Shown piece after piece: positions 6,012-14,301 of a stretch of DNA of 18,370 bases. Positions within the stretch are counted from its first letter, which is position 1. Each line of letters starts with the position of its first letter. Position numbers and translations under genes: made by a program. The notes under the pieces are model-generated. The model was not told the origin of the DNA and did not search any database. It saw only the letters and a list, made by a program, of their open reading frames with translations. This DNA is from CAKUFA01 sp963646285. GTDB taxonomy: Bacteria; Bacillota; Clostridia; Christensenellales; Aristaeellaceae. The stretch spans positions 1-18,370 of the forward strand of contig CAVIWF010000049.1 in assembly GCA_963646285.1 (NCBI GenBank), written 5' to 3'.

Positions 6012-7091
6012 ATGGAGAAGAACATTGCCTATATTCCCGGCGACGGTATCGGCCCGGAAATTGTTCGTGAAGCCATTCGTGTGCTGGACAAGGTGGCTGC
6101 ATGCTTCCACCACACCTTCCACTACGAGGAAGTGTGGATGGGGGGCTGTGCCATTGACCGCTACGGTTCCAGCCTGCCGGATGCAATGCTGGCAAAAGCC
6201 CAAGCCGCCGACGCTGTGCTGCTGGGTGCCGTAGGCGGCCCCAAGTGGGACGGCGTACCCAAGGAAAATCGTCCGGAGCGGGGGCTGCTGCGTCTCCGTG
6301 CCGGACTGGGACTCTACGCCAACATCCGCCCTGCCCGGATCTTTCCCCAGCTTGCCCCGTCCTCTCCCCTGCGTCAGGACATTGTGCAGCAGGGCATTGA
6401 CTTTGTGATTGTCCGGGAGCTGATCGGCGGCGTGTACTTCGGTGAACACCGGACAGAAACGCAGAACGGCCAGCAGGTGGCAACGGACGTGATGTCCTAC
6501 AGCGAAGAAGAAATCCGCCGCATTGCCCGTTCCGCCTTTGAAACAGCCCAGAAGCGTTCCCGTCGCCTTTGCTCCGTGGACAAGGCCAATGTGCTGGACA
6601 CCTCCCGGCTGTGGCGGAAGACCGTGGAAGAAGTCGCCCGGGATTACCCGGACGTTACCCTTTCCCACATGTATGTGGACAACTGCGCCATGCAGATTGT
6701 GAAGAACCCTGCCCAATTCGACGTGATTGTGACCGAGAACATGTTCGGTGATATCCTCTCCGATGAAGCCAGCATGATCACCGGCTCCATCGGCATGATT
6801 CCCTCTGCCAGCCTGGGCGACGGCGGCCGGGGACTGTACGAGCCCATTCATGGTTCTGCCCCGGACATTGCCGGGCAGGACAAGGCCAACCCCATCGGCA
6901 CCATTCTTTCCGCCGCCATGATGCTCCGCTATTCCCTGAGCATGCCTGCTGAGGCAGATGCCGTGGAGCAGGCGGTGACCGCCGTGCTGGAAAAAGGGTA
7001 CCGCTGTGCTGACATTGCCGCCCCCGGCGAGGATGCCATCGGCTGCCAGCAAATGGGGTCTCTCATTGCCGAAGAAATCAAAGCAAATTGA
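6012..7091 (+). CDS. leuB: 3-isopropylmalate dehydrogenase
   Basis: 359 aa, normal length for LeuB. It oxidises and decarboxylates (2R,3S)-3-isopropylmalate to 4-methyl-2-oxopentanoate with NAD+, the third step of leucine synthesis, in the cytosol. Visible family motifs are 'IPGDGIGPEI' (8-17), the substrate loop with Arg94, Arg96 (within RPERGLLRLR) and Arg106 (ANIRP), and Arg135 with 'RELIGGVYFGE'. Lys191 lies in DKANVL, followed by metal ligands Asp223, Asp247 and Asp251 and the NAD loop 'LYEPIHGSAPDIAG' (275-288). The RELIGGVYFGE loop favours LeuB over isocitrate or tartrate dehydrogenases. The start at 6012 has AAGGAGG (5996-6002) at 9 nt; the frame upstream to 5895 overlaps the terminator and is discarded. 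A Leu T-box controls it. leuA and leuCD are not in the window, so they must lie elsewhere or be missing. Confidence 0.95.
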   Translation: MEKNIAYIPGDGIGPEIVREAIRVLDKVAACFHHTFHYEEVWMGGCAIDRYGSSLPDAMLAKAQAADAVLLGAVGGPKWDGVPKENRPERGLLRLRAGLGLYANIRPARIFPQLAPSSPLRQDIVQQGIDFVIVRELIGGVYFGEHRTETQNGQQVATDVMSYSEEEIRRIARSAFETAQKRSRRLCSVDKANVLDTSRLWRKTVEEVARDYPDVTLSHMYVDNCAMQIVKNPAQFDVIVTENMFGDILSDEASMITGSIGMIPSASLGDGGRGLYEPIHGSAPDIAGQDKANPIGTILSAAMMLRYSLSMPAEADAVEQAVTAVLEKGYRCADIAAPGEDAIGCQQMGSLIAEEIKAN

Positions 7092-7110
7092 TGTTGGGGA
7101 GGATAAAACA

Positions 7111-8367
7111 ATGATTGCCATTGCATCTTTGATCGTATTGGTGGGCGTTATTGCCCTGAGTGTTTTTACCAAAAAGAATGCCGGTGTGATCGGTCTGGTT
7201 GCAGCCTATATTTTCGCCCTGATCGCCCATGCCTGCGGCACGGAAATCAACGTTAGCAAGATTGTCACCAGCAACTGGCCCATGAGTGTCTTCTTCATTG
7301 TGCTGGCCACCACGTTCCTCTTCGGCATTGCCACGCTGAACGGCACCACCCAGGCCCTTTCCAAGAACATTGTCTGCCTGGCTCGGGGGAATGCGAAGGT
7401 GCTGCCCCTTCTGTTCTTCCTCTTCGGCGCTGTAATTTCCGCTGCCGGTGCCGGCGGATTGATCGTGGCCGTCATCATGCCCGTTGCCTTGTATGTGGCA
7501 GTGGAAAACGGCATTTCCGTGCTGATGATGAGCCTTGTGACCATGGGCGGCATCATGGTGGGCGGTCTTTCTCCCCTGGCCATTAACGGCATTGTGGCTC
7601 AGCAGCTTTCCGTATCCAACGGCATTATCGTGGAAGACCTTTCCGGCTACATGCCCCTGTGGGGTGCTTATGCCGCCGCCATGACGGTTTTCTCCATCGC
7701 CGCCTACTTCATCTTCGGCGGCTTGAAGCCCAAGCAGACCAATGCGGAAAAGCCCCACTTCGTTGCCTTTGACGCCAAGCAGTGGATGACCATTGCCGCC
7801 ATCCTTGTGGTGCTGGCAGGGGTCATCTTCTTCGGGCAGAACATTGGTCTGATCTGCTTCGCCTGTGCAGGCATTCTGCTTCTCGTTGGTGCAGTGGATC
7901 AGAAGAAGGCCATTGCTTCCATTCCCTGGGGTACCATCATCCTGATCTGCGGCATGTCCGTGCTGATTTCCGTGGTGAATCAGTGCGGCGGCATTGCCTT
8001 CCTTTCCGATAAGCTGGAAAACGTGATTACCGCCAACAGCTCCCAGCCCATTATGATCGTTCTGGGCGGCTTGATGGGCGCTGTGTCCAGCGGCACCGGC
8101 GTGGTCATGCCTACCTTGATTCCCCTGGCTGCTGACCTGAGCGGCAAGCTGGGCATTTCCGCCATGACCATGGTAATCGGCGTCATCGTAGGCACCAACG
8201 GCGTGGTCATCAGCCCCCTGAGCACGGTAGGCGGCATCTGCGTTGCCTGCGCCCCGGATACCGTTGACCGGGACAAATTGTACAATCAGCTGCTGCTGTC
8301 CGCCGTGTCCTTCATCGGCTTCAGCGTTATCTGCTCCCTGCTGGGCTTGTTCCAGGTTTTCGGCTGA
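7111..8367 (+). CDS. MatC/SLC13-like permease, probably for an organic acid, in the leuB operon
   Basis: 418 aa, hydrophobic, about 11-12 membrane helices. The N-terminus ('IVLVGVIALSVFTKKNAGVIGLVAAYIF') and the 'GGIMVGGLSPLAINGIVAQ' segment resemble the dicarboxylate carrier MatC N-terminal family of the ion transporter superfamily. A second repeat-like segment carries 'GAVSSGTGVVMPTLIPLAADL'. The start at 7111 has GGGGAGG about 8 nt upstream, 19 bp after the leuB stop. The 35-residue N-terminal extension of the frame overlaps leuB and is discarded. It is co-transcribed with leuB under the Leu T-box, with no promoter between them. The shared control suggests it moves a leucine-pathway compound or a carboxylate precursor such as isopropylmalate, citramalate or a 2-oxo acid. 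That is inference; family members are known for C4-dicarboxylates and malonate. Confidence 0.85.
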   Translation: MIAIASLIVLVGVIALSVFTKKNAGVIGLVAAYIFALIAHACGTEINVSKIVTSNWPMSVFFIVLATTFLFGIATLNGTTQALSKNIVCLARGNAKVLPLLFFLFGAVISAAGAGGLIVAVIMPVALYVAVENGISVLMMSLVTMGGIMVGGLSPLAINGIVAQQLSVSNGIIVEDLSGYMPLWGAYAAAMTVFSIAAYFIFGGLKPKQTNAEKPHFVAFDAKQWMTIAAILVVLAGVIFFGQNIGLICFACAGILLLVGAVDQKKAIASIPWGTIILICGMSVLISVVNQCGGIAFLSDKLENVITANSSQPIMIVLGGLMGAVSSGTGVVMPTLIPLAADLSGKLGISAMTMVIGVIVGTNGVVISPLSTVGGICVACAPDTVDRDKLYNQLLLSAVSFIGFSVICSLLGLFQVFG

Positions 8368-8381
8368 GATGATTTTCTGCA

Positions 8382-8430
8382 ATCAAAAGGAGCTGGCCTT
8401 CATCGGTCAGCTCCCTTTGATTTACTTTTC
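8382..8430 (+). terminator. Terminator of the leuB-permease operon, overlapping the end of the convergent gene
   Basis: Arms 8382-8398 and 8405-8421 form a 17-bp stem with one mismatch and one G-U pair, then a T-rich tail TTACTTTTC. It lies 14 nt after the permease stop and abuts the stop of the minus-strand gene at 8422. It may also serve the minus-strand operon, although the T tract on that side is poor. Confidence 0.8.
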
Positions 8431-9576
8431 TTTCGCCTCACCGGTTTTTTCCGGCTTCAGCTTGTTCAGGAAATCCGTCAATGTATCACGCTGCCTTTCT
8501 CCCAGCATGTCCACCGCATTGACCGCCGTCATGGAAAGGAACATGCGAATGAGCCGCAGAAACATTTTCCGCATTTCCGGTTTCATGCTCCGCACGCCTG
8601 CCAGAATCATGGCAGCCGACTTAAGCTTTTCCCCAGAAAGCTGGGCCAGGGTGGTGGCATCGGAGGAGGTCAGCACATCAAACAGGGCTTCCACAAACTC
8701 TCGCCGCTCCTCCTTGGTACAGGCCTTCAGCCATTCATGCAGGGTTTCGTCCATGAGCAGGCTGGCAGAGGTGCGCTCACCGGCAACAAAGTCCGTCCCC
8801 AGCACCTGCCACTTGAAGGCATCGTGCTGCCAAAGGGACACTGACAGGGACTTCACAACGGTGTAGTTGGCATGATAGTTCATCAGCAGCCCCACCACAG
8901 AAGCCTGGGGAATCACCGAGTGCATCACCGGGAGGATCCGGGCATAGCCTTCGCTGGCCATGGTACCATCATCCAGACCCGGGCCATCAAAGCTGTACAC
9001 GCTGTCAATCCGAGCCTGCACGTCAGGGGATGCATGGGCCGCCGCATAGGCCGCCAGATTGCCCCCCTTGCTGTGGCCGGAAACCCGCAGCTTGCCGGGG
9101 CGGGCGGCTGCAATCATCTCCAGAAATTGCCTGGCTTTTTCCTGAGCAGGCACCGAGGCTTCGTAGGACATATCAAAGTCTTCCCGCCAGCCTACCAGGG
9201 TACTGTCCGTACCCCGGAAGGCCACAAAGGTGCTGCCGTCCTCCATATCCGCCGCATAGGCGGAAAACTGCATGGCACGCTCCTGATCAACGATGTCGAC
9301 GTAGTGATGCACCCGCATATGGCGGAACCGAACCGTATCCGCCATGGTGTACAGCAGGGTGCGCCACTGTTCAAAGTACACATTGCCTGTCCGCTGGGGA
9401 AGATCCAGCGCAGGTGCCATGTCGCACAGGCAAATACCCTCTTCCCCTGCCGCCTCTGGGCAGGAAAGCACATTATAACTGAAGCTGGCCATGATCAGGC
9501 TGTCCACCCCGCACCAGGGAGCAGCCCCAAGGCTCAGGTCGCCGCGCCAGGCAAGGTAATCCATCATGTTTGCCAT
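8422..9576 (-). CDS. DUF2974 / Mbeg1-like alpha/beta-hydrolase-fold protein
   Basis: 384 aa, soluble. It shows the DUF2974 pattern: N-terminal 'MMDYLAWRGDLSL', then 'TFVAFRGTDSTLVGWREDF', the nucleophile elbow 'VSGHSKGGNLAAYAA' with Ser169 in G-H-S-K-G, and 'SFDGPGLDDG' further on. The family is lipase-like, but no substrate is established, so it may be an esterase or acylhydrolase. The C-terminal region (about 280-370) is helical and basic. The start at 9576 has GGAGG 8 nt upstream; this SD lies inside the last codons of ftsK, whose stop is only 3 nt away, so translation is likely coupled. It is last in a three-gene operon. Its presence beside ftsK is probably a lineage-specific arrangement. 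Confidence 0.88.
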   Translation of the reverse strand: MANMMDYLAWRGDLSLGAAPWCGVDSLIMASFSYNVLSCPEAAGEEGICLCDMAPALDLPQRTGNVYFEQWRTLLYTMADTVRFRHMRVHHYVDIVDQERAMQFSAYAADMEDGSTFVAFRGTDSTLVGWREDFDMSYEASVPAQEKARQFLEMIAAARPGKLRVSGHSKGGNLAAYAAAHASPDVQARIDSVYSFDGPGLDDGTMASEGYARILPVMHSVIPQASVVGLLMNYHANYTVVKSLSVSLWQHDAFKWQVLGTDFVAGERTSASLLMDETLHEWLKACTKEERREFVEALFDVLTSSDATTLAQLSGEKLKSAAMILAGVRSMKPEMRKMFLRLIRMFLSMTAVNAVDMLGERQRDTLTDFLNKLKPEKTGEAKEK

Positions 9577-9579
9577 TGC

Positions 9580-12500
9580 TTATTCCTCCAGTGATCCGTC
9601 CTGTTTCAGCAATTCAAACTCTTCCCGGGAAATCAGGCACATGCGGGGCTTTGCGCCGTCCTTCTGGGAAACCACGCCCCGCTTTTCCATTTCGTCCACC
9701 AAGCGTCCCGCCCGGGCATAGCCGATGCGCAGGCGGCGCTGCAGCATGCTGGTGGACGTCTGCCCATCCTGCACGGTCATTTCAATGGCCTGCTGCAGCA
9801 GGTTGGCATCGCTGTTGCTGTCATCCTCCGAGGAGGTAATTTCATCCACCGCCAATTCGCTGTTATTGCCGGACTGCATGCTTTCCAGCTGTTCGATCAC
9901 ATTGGGGTCATACTCGCTGGGATTGGCTCGGCGGATAAAATCCGTAATGTTATTGACTTCCTCATCCGTCAGGAAGCAGCCCTGCACACGGATGGGGGTA
10001 AACTCCCCGTTAGGCAGGTACAGCATATCGCCGTAGCCCAGCAGCTTTTCAGCCCCGGGACGGTCAAGAATGGTTCGGCTATCCACATAGCTGGACACCT
10101 TGAAGGCAATCCGGCTGGGAATGTTGGCCTTGATCAGACCCGTAATCACGTCCACCGAAGGCCGCTGGGTTGCCACCACCAGATGGATACCAGCCGCACG
10201 AGCCAGCTGTGCCAAGCGGCAGATCCGTTCCTCAACGTCCTTGCGGCAGGTCATCATCAGGTCAGCCAGCTCGTCAATGATAATAACGATGCGGGGCATG
10301 TATTCTTCCCCGTCTTCCAGCTTGTTGTTGTAGCCGGTGATTTCCCGAACGCCCTTTTCCTTGAACTTGTTGTACCGCTCCATCATTTCCGCCACAGCCC
10401 ATTCCAGGGCACCGGCAGCCTTGTGGGGATCGCTGACCACAGGAATCAGCAGGTGGGGAATATTGTTGTAGCATTGCAGCTCCACCACCTTGGGATCCAC
10501 CAGAATCATGCGCACTTCCTTGGGAGAGGCACGGAAGAGAATGGAGTTGATCATGGCGTTGACGCACACGGACTTACCGCTGCCGGTAGCACCGGCAATA
10601 AGCAGGTGAGGCATTTTCGCCAGGTCGCAGATGATGGGCGTACCTGCAATGTCCTTGCCCAGTGCCACGCACAGGGGGGACTTGGCTGCCTGCATGGCAG
10701 GCGTATCCAGTACTTCCCGAAGGGTGACCTTGGAAACCCGGTGATTGGGTACCTCCACACCTACCAGAGATTTTCCCGGAATGGGGGCCTCGATACGAAC
10801 CGACTTAACCTCCATGTTCATGGCAATGTTCCGATCCAGATCCGTGATCTTGTTCACACGAATGCCGGAGGCAATCTCCAGCTCGAACCGGGAAATAGCA
10901 GGACCATGGGTCACGTGCTTCACCTTGGCTGGCACCTTGAAGGATTGCAGGGTTTCTTCCAGCCGGCGGGAGCGAAGGGCATCCTCCTCAGCCGTTTCCG
11001 AGGAGGCTGGCTCCGGCATTTTAATCAGGGCATAGTTGGGATAGATGTAGGGCAGCTCCTCCGGCTTTTCCTCCTCTTCCTCCGGCAAATCACTGCGACG
11101 AGGGGGCAGCTTCAGTTCCGGCTTCCATGCATCCTTGGGCGGTTCCGTCTGCAAGTGGGGCACGGGGACCCTCTCCTGCTGGGCTGCCTGCTGACGGCGG
11201 GAAGGACGATCCTCCCACGGGGGCGTATCATCCCTGGGGGACTGAGGTGCCGCCTGTTCCATGCGCAGCTGGGTGTTCACCGGGGCGTGGCGACCGCTAT
11301 TGCAGCTTTGCTCCGGCTCAATTTCACGGGTCTGCTGCATTTGATGGAGCTTGCGGGTAATGGGGGTTTCTTCATTCACGGCTGCATCAGCAGGGGCGGA
11401 AGGCACAGCGTGATACCGTCCCGTTGCCTGCCGAATGGTGGTCGCACCATCGTCCCGCCAGGAAGGAGCAGCATAGTTGTTATCCTCCTGCCAGGTATCC
11501 TGCCGGGCGTAGTTTTCTGCCCCCGCCCGAGTGGAAACCCGTGGGGGCTGATAGGCTGACTGAGGGCGTGCGCCGCTCTGCCGAGGCTGCTGTGCAGGCT
11601 GGGGGGTATTCTGCCGCATGGGCTGCGATTGCTGCACAGGCTGCATGGGCTGGGTGCTGTTCTGCCACGTAGGCTGCGTCTGCTGCACAGGCTGCATGGG
11701 CTGGGTACTGTTCTGCCACGTGGGCTGCGTCTGCTGCACAGGCTGCATGGGCTGGGTGCTGTTCTGCCACGTGGGTTTCGTCTGCTGCACGGGCTGCATG
11801 GGCTGGGTGCTATTCTGCCATGTGGGCTGCGTTTGCTGCACAGGCTCTTCCGGTGGGAAGGAAGCCCGGCGGGGGGCATTGGGATTCTGCCAGGTTTCTC
11901 CGGCAGGGCTGGCTTTCACCTTGCTCTGCTTTTCTCCCCGGCGACCGAAAATGCCGCCAATTTTGCCCGTTTGGGTGGTGCTTTGTTCCTGCTGCAGGGC
12001 TTGGGTATAGTCCGCCTGTTCGTAAATCATATCGGCAGAGGTAACAGGCACATACTGCTCCCCTTGGGTGGGCTGAAATCCGTTCTGTTCCGTCCCCTGA
12101 TAGGGTGCCGTTCTCTGGGGCGGCCTATAGGGTTGTTGGGTTTGCCATGCAGGTGCGTTAGGCTGCTGAGGCTGCGCCCCCCACTGATCCACAGGAGGCG
12201 GATTATCCTGATACACCGGCTGCATGCTTTGCTGTCCTGCGGCGGCTTGCTGCTGCTGCCACAGAAGTTCCTGCTGGCGCAGCGCATCCTGCTCCTGCTG
12301 CTTTTGCTGATCCCGCGCCTTTGCCTTCTGCCGGGCTTGCCCGAAAAGCTTCTTCACATCCACACGGAAGAGGAGCAGACCATCCCCAATGCACAGCAGC
12401 ACCAACAGCAGCACCCCGGGGATAATGCCGATGGTCTTCCAAATGGGCCAAGCCAGCAGCATGCCCAGACCGCCTCCGCCGGTGCCCTTGCGTCCCAGTT

Positions 12501-12945
12501 CCCAGCCTCTGCTGAGGAAGAGCTGATAGGAGTCTGCCGGATTATACTTTGTGGCGTTCAAGTTCAGCAGGTAATCCATCAGGGACATGTTCTTGCCGTT
12601 ATAGGCGGTGTGCATCACCAGTGTCAGGCCGGCAGCCAGTGCCAAATAAAGGCCGGACACCAGCAGAAGCTCCCGTGGGGATGTTTTCTTCTGTGTGGAG
12701 AGAATCATCAGCACCCCGCCCCAAATGGGGATCACAGGGAACAGCACCGTCACCCCGCCGCACAGGCCGCAGAACAGGGCACGGATGCTGTCAAAGGCAC
12801 TGCCCTTCAGCTGCAATCCGGCTGCCAGAAACACCAGCACCCCCAGCGCCACCAGAATCAGACCGATCACAAAGCGCAGCTCCAACGTCCCAGCCGAATA
12901 CTTGGGCGATGGTTTGCTCCTGTTATTTTTCCTTTGCTGCGCCAT
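9580..12945 (-). CDS. ftsK/spoIIIE: FtsK/SpoIIIE-type DNA translocase with a long repetitive Gln-rich linker
   Basis: 1121 aa. Residues about 25-195 contain four or five membrane helices. Residues about 200-640 are a Gln/Pro-rich low-complexity linker. Residues about 650-1045 are the motor, with Walker A 'GATGSGKSVCVNAM' near 782, 'ILVDPKVVELQCYNNIPHLL', Walker B 'IIIDELADLMM' near 887 and 'VVATQRPSVDVITGLIKANIPSRIAFKV'. The C-terminal 'LLQQAIEMTVQDGQTSTSMLQRRLRIGYARAGRLVDEME' is the winged-helix gamma domain that reads chromosome-orienting motifs. The protein pumps DNA through the closing septum during division or sporulation. It is longer than the usual 750-900 aa because of the linker, which carries a 51-bp tandem repeat. 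The start at 12945 has GGAGG 7 nt upstream; the ATG 4 nt before it is out of frame. FtsK versus SpoIIIE cannot be told apart by reading. Confidence 0.96.
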   Translation of the reverse strand: MAQQRKNNRSKPSPKYSAGTLELRFVIGLILVALGVLVFLAAGLQLKGSAFDSIRALFCGLCGGVTVLFPVIPIWGGVLMILSTQKKTSPRELLLVSGLYLALAAGLTLVMHTAYNGKNMSLMDYLLNLNATKYNPADSYQLFLSRGWELGRKGTGGGGLGMLLAWPIWKTIGIIPGVLLLVLLCIGDGLLLFRVDVKKLFGQARQKAKARDQQKQQEQDALRQQELLWQQQQAAAGQQSMQPVYQDNPPPVDQWGAQPQQPNAPAWQTQQPYRPPQRTAPYQGTEQNGFQPTQGEQYVPVTSADMIYEQADYTQALQQEQSTTQTGKIGGIFGRRGEKQSKVKASPAGETWQNPNAPRRASFPPEEPVQQTQPTWQNSTQPMQPVQQTKPTWQNSTQPMQPVQQTQPTWQNSTQPMQPVQQTQPTWQNSTQPMQPVQQSQPMRQNTPQPAQQPRQSGARPQSAYQPPRVSTRAGAENYARQDTWQEDNNYAAPSWRDDGATTIRQATGRYHAVPSAPADAAVNEETPITRKLHQMQQTREIEPEQSCNSGRHAPVNTQLRMEQAAPQSPRDDTPPWEDRPSRRQQAAQQERVPVPHLQTEPPKDAWKPELKLPPRRSDLPEEEEEKPEELPYIYPNYALIKMPEPASSETAEEDALRSRRLEETLQSFKVPAKVKHVTHGPAISRFELEIASGIRVNKITDLDRNIAMNMEVKSVRIEAPIPGKSLVGVEVPNHRVSKVTLREVLDTPAMQAAKSPLCVALGKDIAGTPIICDLAKMPHLLIAGATGSGKSVCVNAMINSILFRASPKEVRMILVDPKVVELQCYNNIPHLLIPVVSDPHKAAGALEWAVAEMMERYNKFKEKGVREITGYNNKLEDGEEYMPRIVIIIDELADLMMTCRKDVEERICRLAQLARAAGIHLVVATQRPSVDVITGLIKANIPSRIAFKVSSYVDSRTILDRPGAEKLLGYGDMLYLPNGEFTPIRVQGCFLTDEEVNNITDFIRRANPSEYDPNVIEQLESMQSGNNSELAVDEITSSEDDSNSDANLLQQAIEMTVQDGQTSTSMLQRRLRIGYARAGRLVDEMEKRGVVSQKDGAKPRMCLISREEFELLKQDGSLEE
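11630..11848. repeat. 51-bp tandem repeat inside the ftsK linker
   Basis: Units begin at 11630, 11681, 11732, 11783 and 11834 (plus-strand marker TGCTGCACAG, one variant), an exact 51-bp period, with a partial last copy. The translated 17-aa unit is QPTWQNSTQPMQPVQQT, with one copy starting with Lys and one ending in Ser. A degenerate unit (QPMRQNTPQPAQQPRQS) follows. Near-identity of the copies at DNA level suggests recent expansion. Confidence 0.95.
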
Positions 12946-12970
12946 CCATGATCCTCCTTCAATTCTCCCT

Positions 12971-14122
12971 TTATTCCAGCAGCATCAGGCTCACCAGCAC
13001 GCCCTCTTCATTGGCATGAAGGCGCAGGGTGTGGTTGTCGTAGCGGTAATAATCGCTTTCACCGCTTACCAGCCGCTGATTGTCTGCTTCTTCCCCGTTC
13101 AGGGTAACCGTATAGTCCGGCTCCCCCAGCACCTGCCGCCACTGGCTTTGGCTGGTTTTGCCGATGCACAGCCCGTACAGGCTGCCCCGATCCATGCGGA
13201 TGCCCTGGACAACGCTGCTGTCCAGCGTCTCCGTCAGCCGATCCGTCATCAAATACACCGTGCGGAAGGCCGCACCGTCCAAAGAAATCAACCGCCCGTT
13301 TTCGTAAAGATCCGGGTCAATGAGCAGCTGCCAGGTATCCACCAGCTCCTGCATGTTGTCGCCAAGGTGTGCAGGAATTCCCGGCAGGCTGCCGCTGTCC
13401 GCCGCCTTGTGAATGCTTTCCCCATCGGAAAGGGTCACCATGGATTCGGCACCAATGCGGCGCAGCACCGTTCCCTCTCCCGTCTTCAGGTAGGGCAGCA
13501 GTTCGCACCAGCTCAGGTGCACTGCCCCGGCTCTGTCGCTAAGGGTGGCCAGCTGGCTGATGGGGTAATACAGGGTCATGCCTGAAGCATCCAGCGAAAA
13601 CGCCTCCGGCAGAGGGGTCAGTTCACTGTTCATCAGGTGAGCGCTAAGCTCCGGCGCAAGCTCATCCTCCAAATAGGAAGCAATACCGGCACGAGCTGCT
13701 TCTTCATCCTGAAACAGGTCTGCCCAGGTGATTTTCTCGCCCGTTGCCAGATCCATGTTCAGGGTGGTATACACATGGGTGGAGCGGCTGTCCGTCACAG
13801 CGCCTTCCGCCGTGAACACCACCGACAGCACCTGACCGGACAGGCACTGTTCGTCTGCCTGCCAGGACACATTCAGCTTCACGGCGGCAGAGGTGAGCAG
13901 CGTGGCACGCTCCAGCCGCTGGCTGATCTGCCCGGCTTCCAAAAGTGCCTGATTCACCAGGGTGGTCTGTTTCTCATCCATTCCCTGCACCTGGGGATAA
14001 TGAATGCTCCCCCCGGGAAGATCCACTCCCCCATCCGTCAGGGTCAGTGCATTCTCCTGTGCCAGGGCAAAGCAAGGCAGCAGGAGCAACAGGAGTGTCG
14101 CAATCCATTTCTTCATCATCAT
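12971..14122 (-). CDS. Secreted DUF3298/RsiV-like protein of unknown function
   Basis: 383 aa starting MMMKKW. The signal peptide 'MKKWIATLLLLLLPCFALA' is followed by QE. The mature N-terminal half resembles the DUF3298 (RsiV-like) fold found in secreted Firmicutes proteins: 'THVYTTLNMDLATGEKITWADLFQDEE', 'SLDASGMTLYYPISQLA' and 'VHLSWCELLPYL'. The C-terminal half, about 150 residues, I do not recognise; it contains 'GLCIGKTSQSQWRQVLGEPDYT', reminiscent of small SmpA/BamE-like folds, but this is weak. The start at 14122 has GGAGG 6 nt upstream; the two following ATGs are possible alternatives. The frame further upstream to 14239 crosses the promoter and is rejected. It is first in an operon with ftsK (25-bp gap) and the DUF2974 gene, so it may act at the cell envelope. 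Confidence 0.8.
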   Translation of the reverse strand: MMMKKWIATLLLLLLPCFALAQENALTLTDGGVDLPGGSIHYPQVQGMDEKQTTLVNQALLEAGQISQRLERATLLTSAAVKLNVSWQADEQCLSGQVLSVVFTAEGAVTDSRSTHVYTTLNMDLATGEKITWADLFQDEEAARAGIASYLEDELAPELSAHLMNSELTPLPEAFSLDASGMTLYYPISQLATLSDRAGAVHLSWCELLPYLKTGEGTVLRRIGAESMVTLSDGESIHKAADSGSLPGIPAHLGDNMQELVDTWQLLIDPDLYENGRLISLDGAAFRTVYLMTDRLTETLDSSVVQGIRMDRGSLYGLCIGKTSQSQWRQVLGEPDYTVTLNGEEADNQRLVSGESDYYRYDNHTLRLHANEEGVLVSLMLLE

Positions 14123-14144
14123 ACCGGCCCTCCGTCGGATTCTT

Positions 14145-14173
14145 ATTGTACAGCATTTAACGAATGAACGCAA
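14145..14173 (-). promoter_or_regulatory. Promoter of the DUF3298-ftsK-DUF2974 operon
   Basis: On the minus strand TTGCGT (14168-14173) and TACAAT (14145-14150) are 17 bp apart, placing the start near 14138, about 16 nt before the first ATG at 14122. The -35 is weak (three of six). Confidence 0.6.
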
Positions 14174-14211
14174 GTTTTTCATCCCCTTCCTTGCGAACGT
14201 TTGTCCGATGA

Positions 14212-14240
14212 TTGCTTTTCCTCCCCCGCCGTGGTACAAT
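14212..14240 (+). promoter_or_regulatory. Promoter of the alpha/beta hydrolase gene
   Basis: TTGCTT (14212-14217) and TACAAT (14235-14240) with a 17-bp spacer put the start near 14247. A small inverted repeat GTTAG-6-CTAAC (14254-14269) lies at the beginning of the transcript. The promoter is divergent from the one at 14145-14173. Confidence 0.6.
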
Positions 14241-14301
14241 GCGGATGGTGATAGTTAGATGAAACTAACGACATTGCCGCCTGATTAGAGGAGATGTTCC
14301 T

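Noticed and set aside
5778..7172. Minus-strand open frame of 464 codons over leuB and the Leu T-box
   Set aside because: Shadow of leuB; it runs through the T-box terminator and has no recognisable domains or SD.
7078..8382. Minus-strand open frame of 434 codons over the permease
   Set aside because: His/Gly/Asn-rich mirror translation of a membrane protein, typical of an antisense shadow.
11630..11848. Possible CRISPR array because of evenly spaced repeats
   Set aside because: Units are contiguous and in frame within ftsK with no unique spacers; it is a protein-coding tandem repeat.
11618..12010. Cys/Trp-rich 17-aa repeat peptide on the plus strand, which looks like a repeat toxin
   Set aside because: Same 51-bp repeat read in the wrong strand; no SD and no independent promoter.
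11629..12951. Plus-strand open frame of 440 codons opposite ftsK
   Set aside because: It owes its length to the repeat and low-complexity linker of ftsK; the repeat translation is a simple mirror product.
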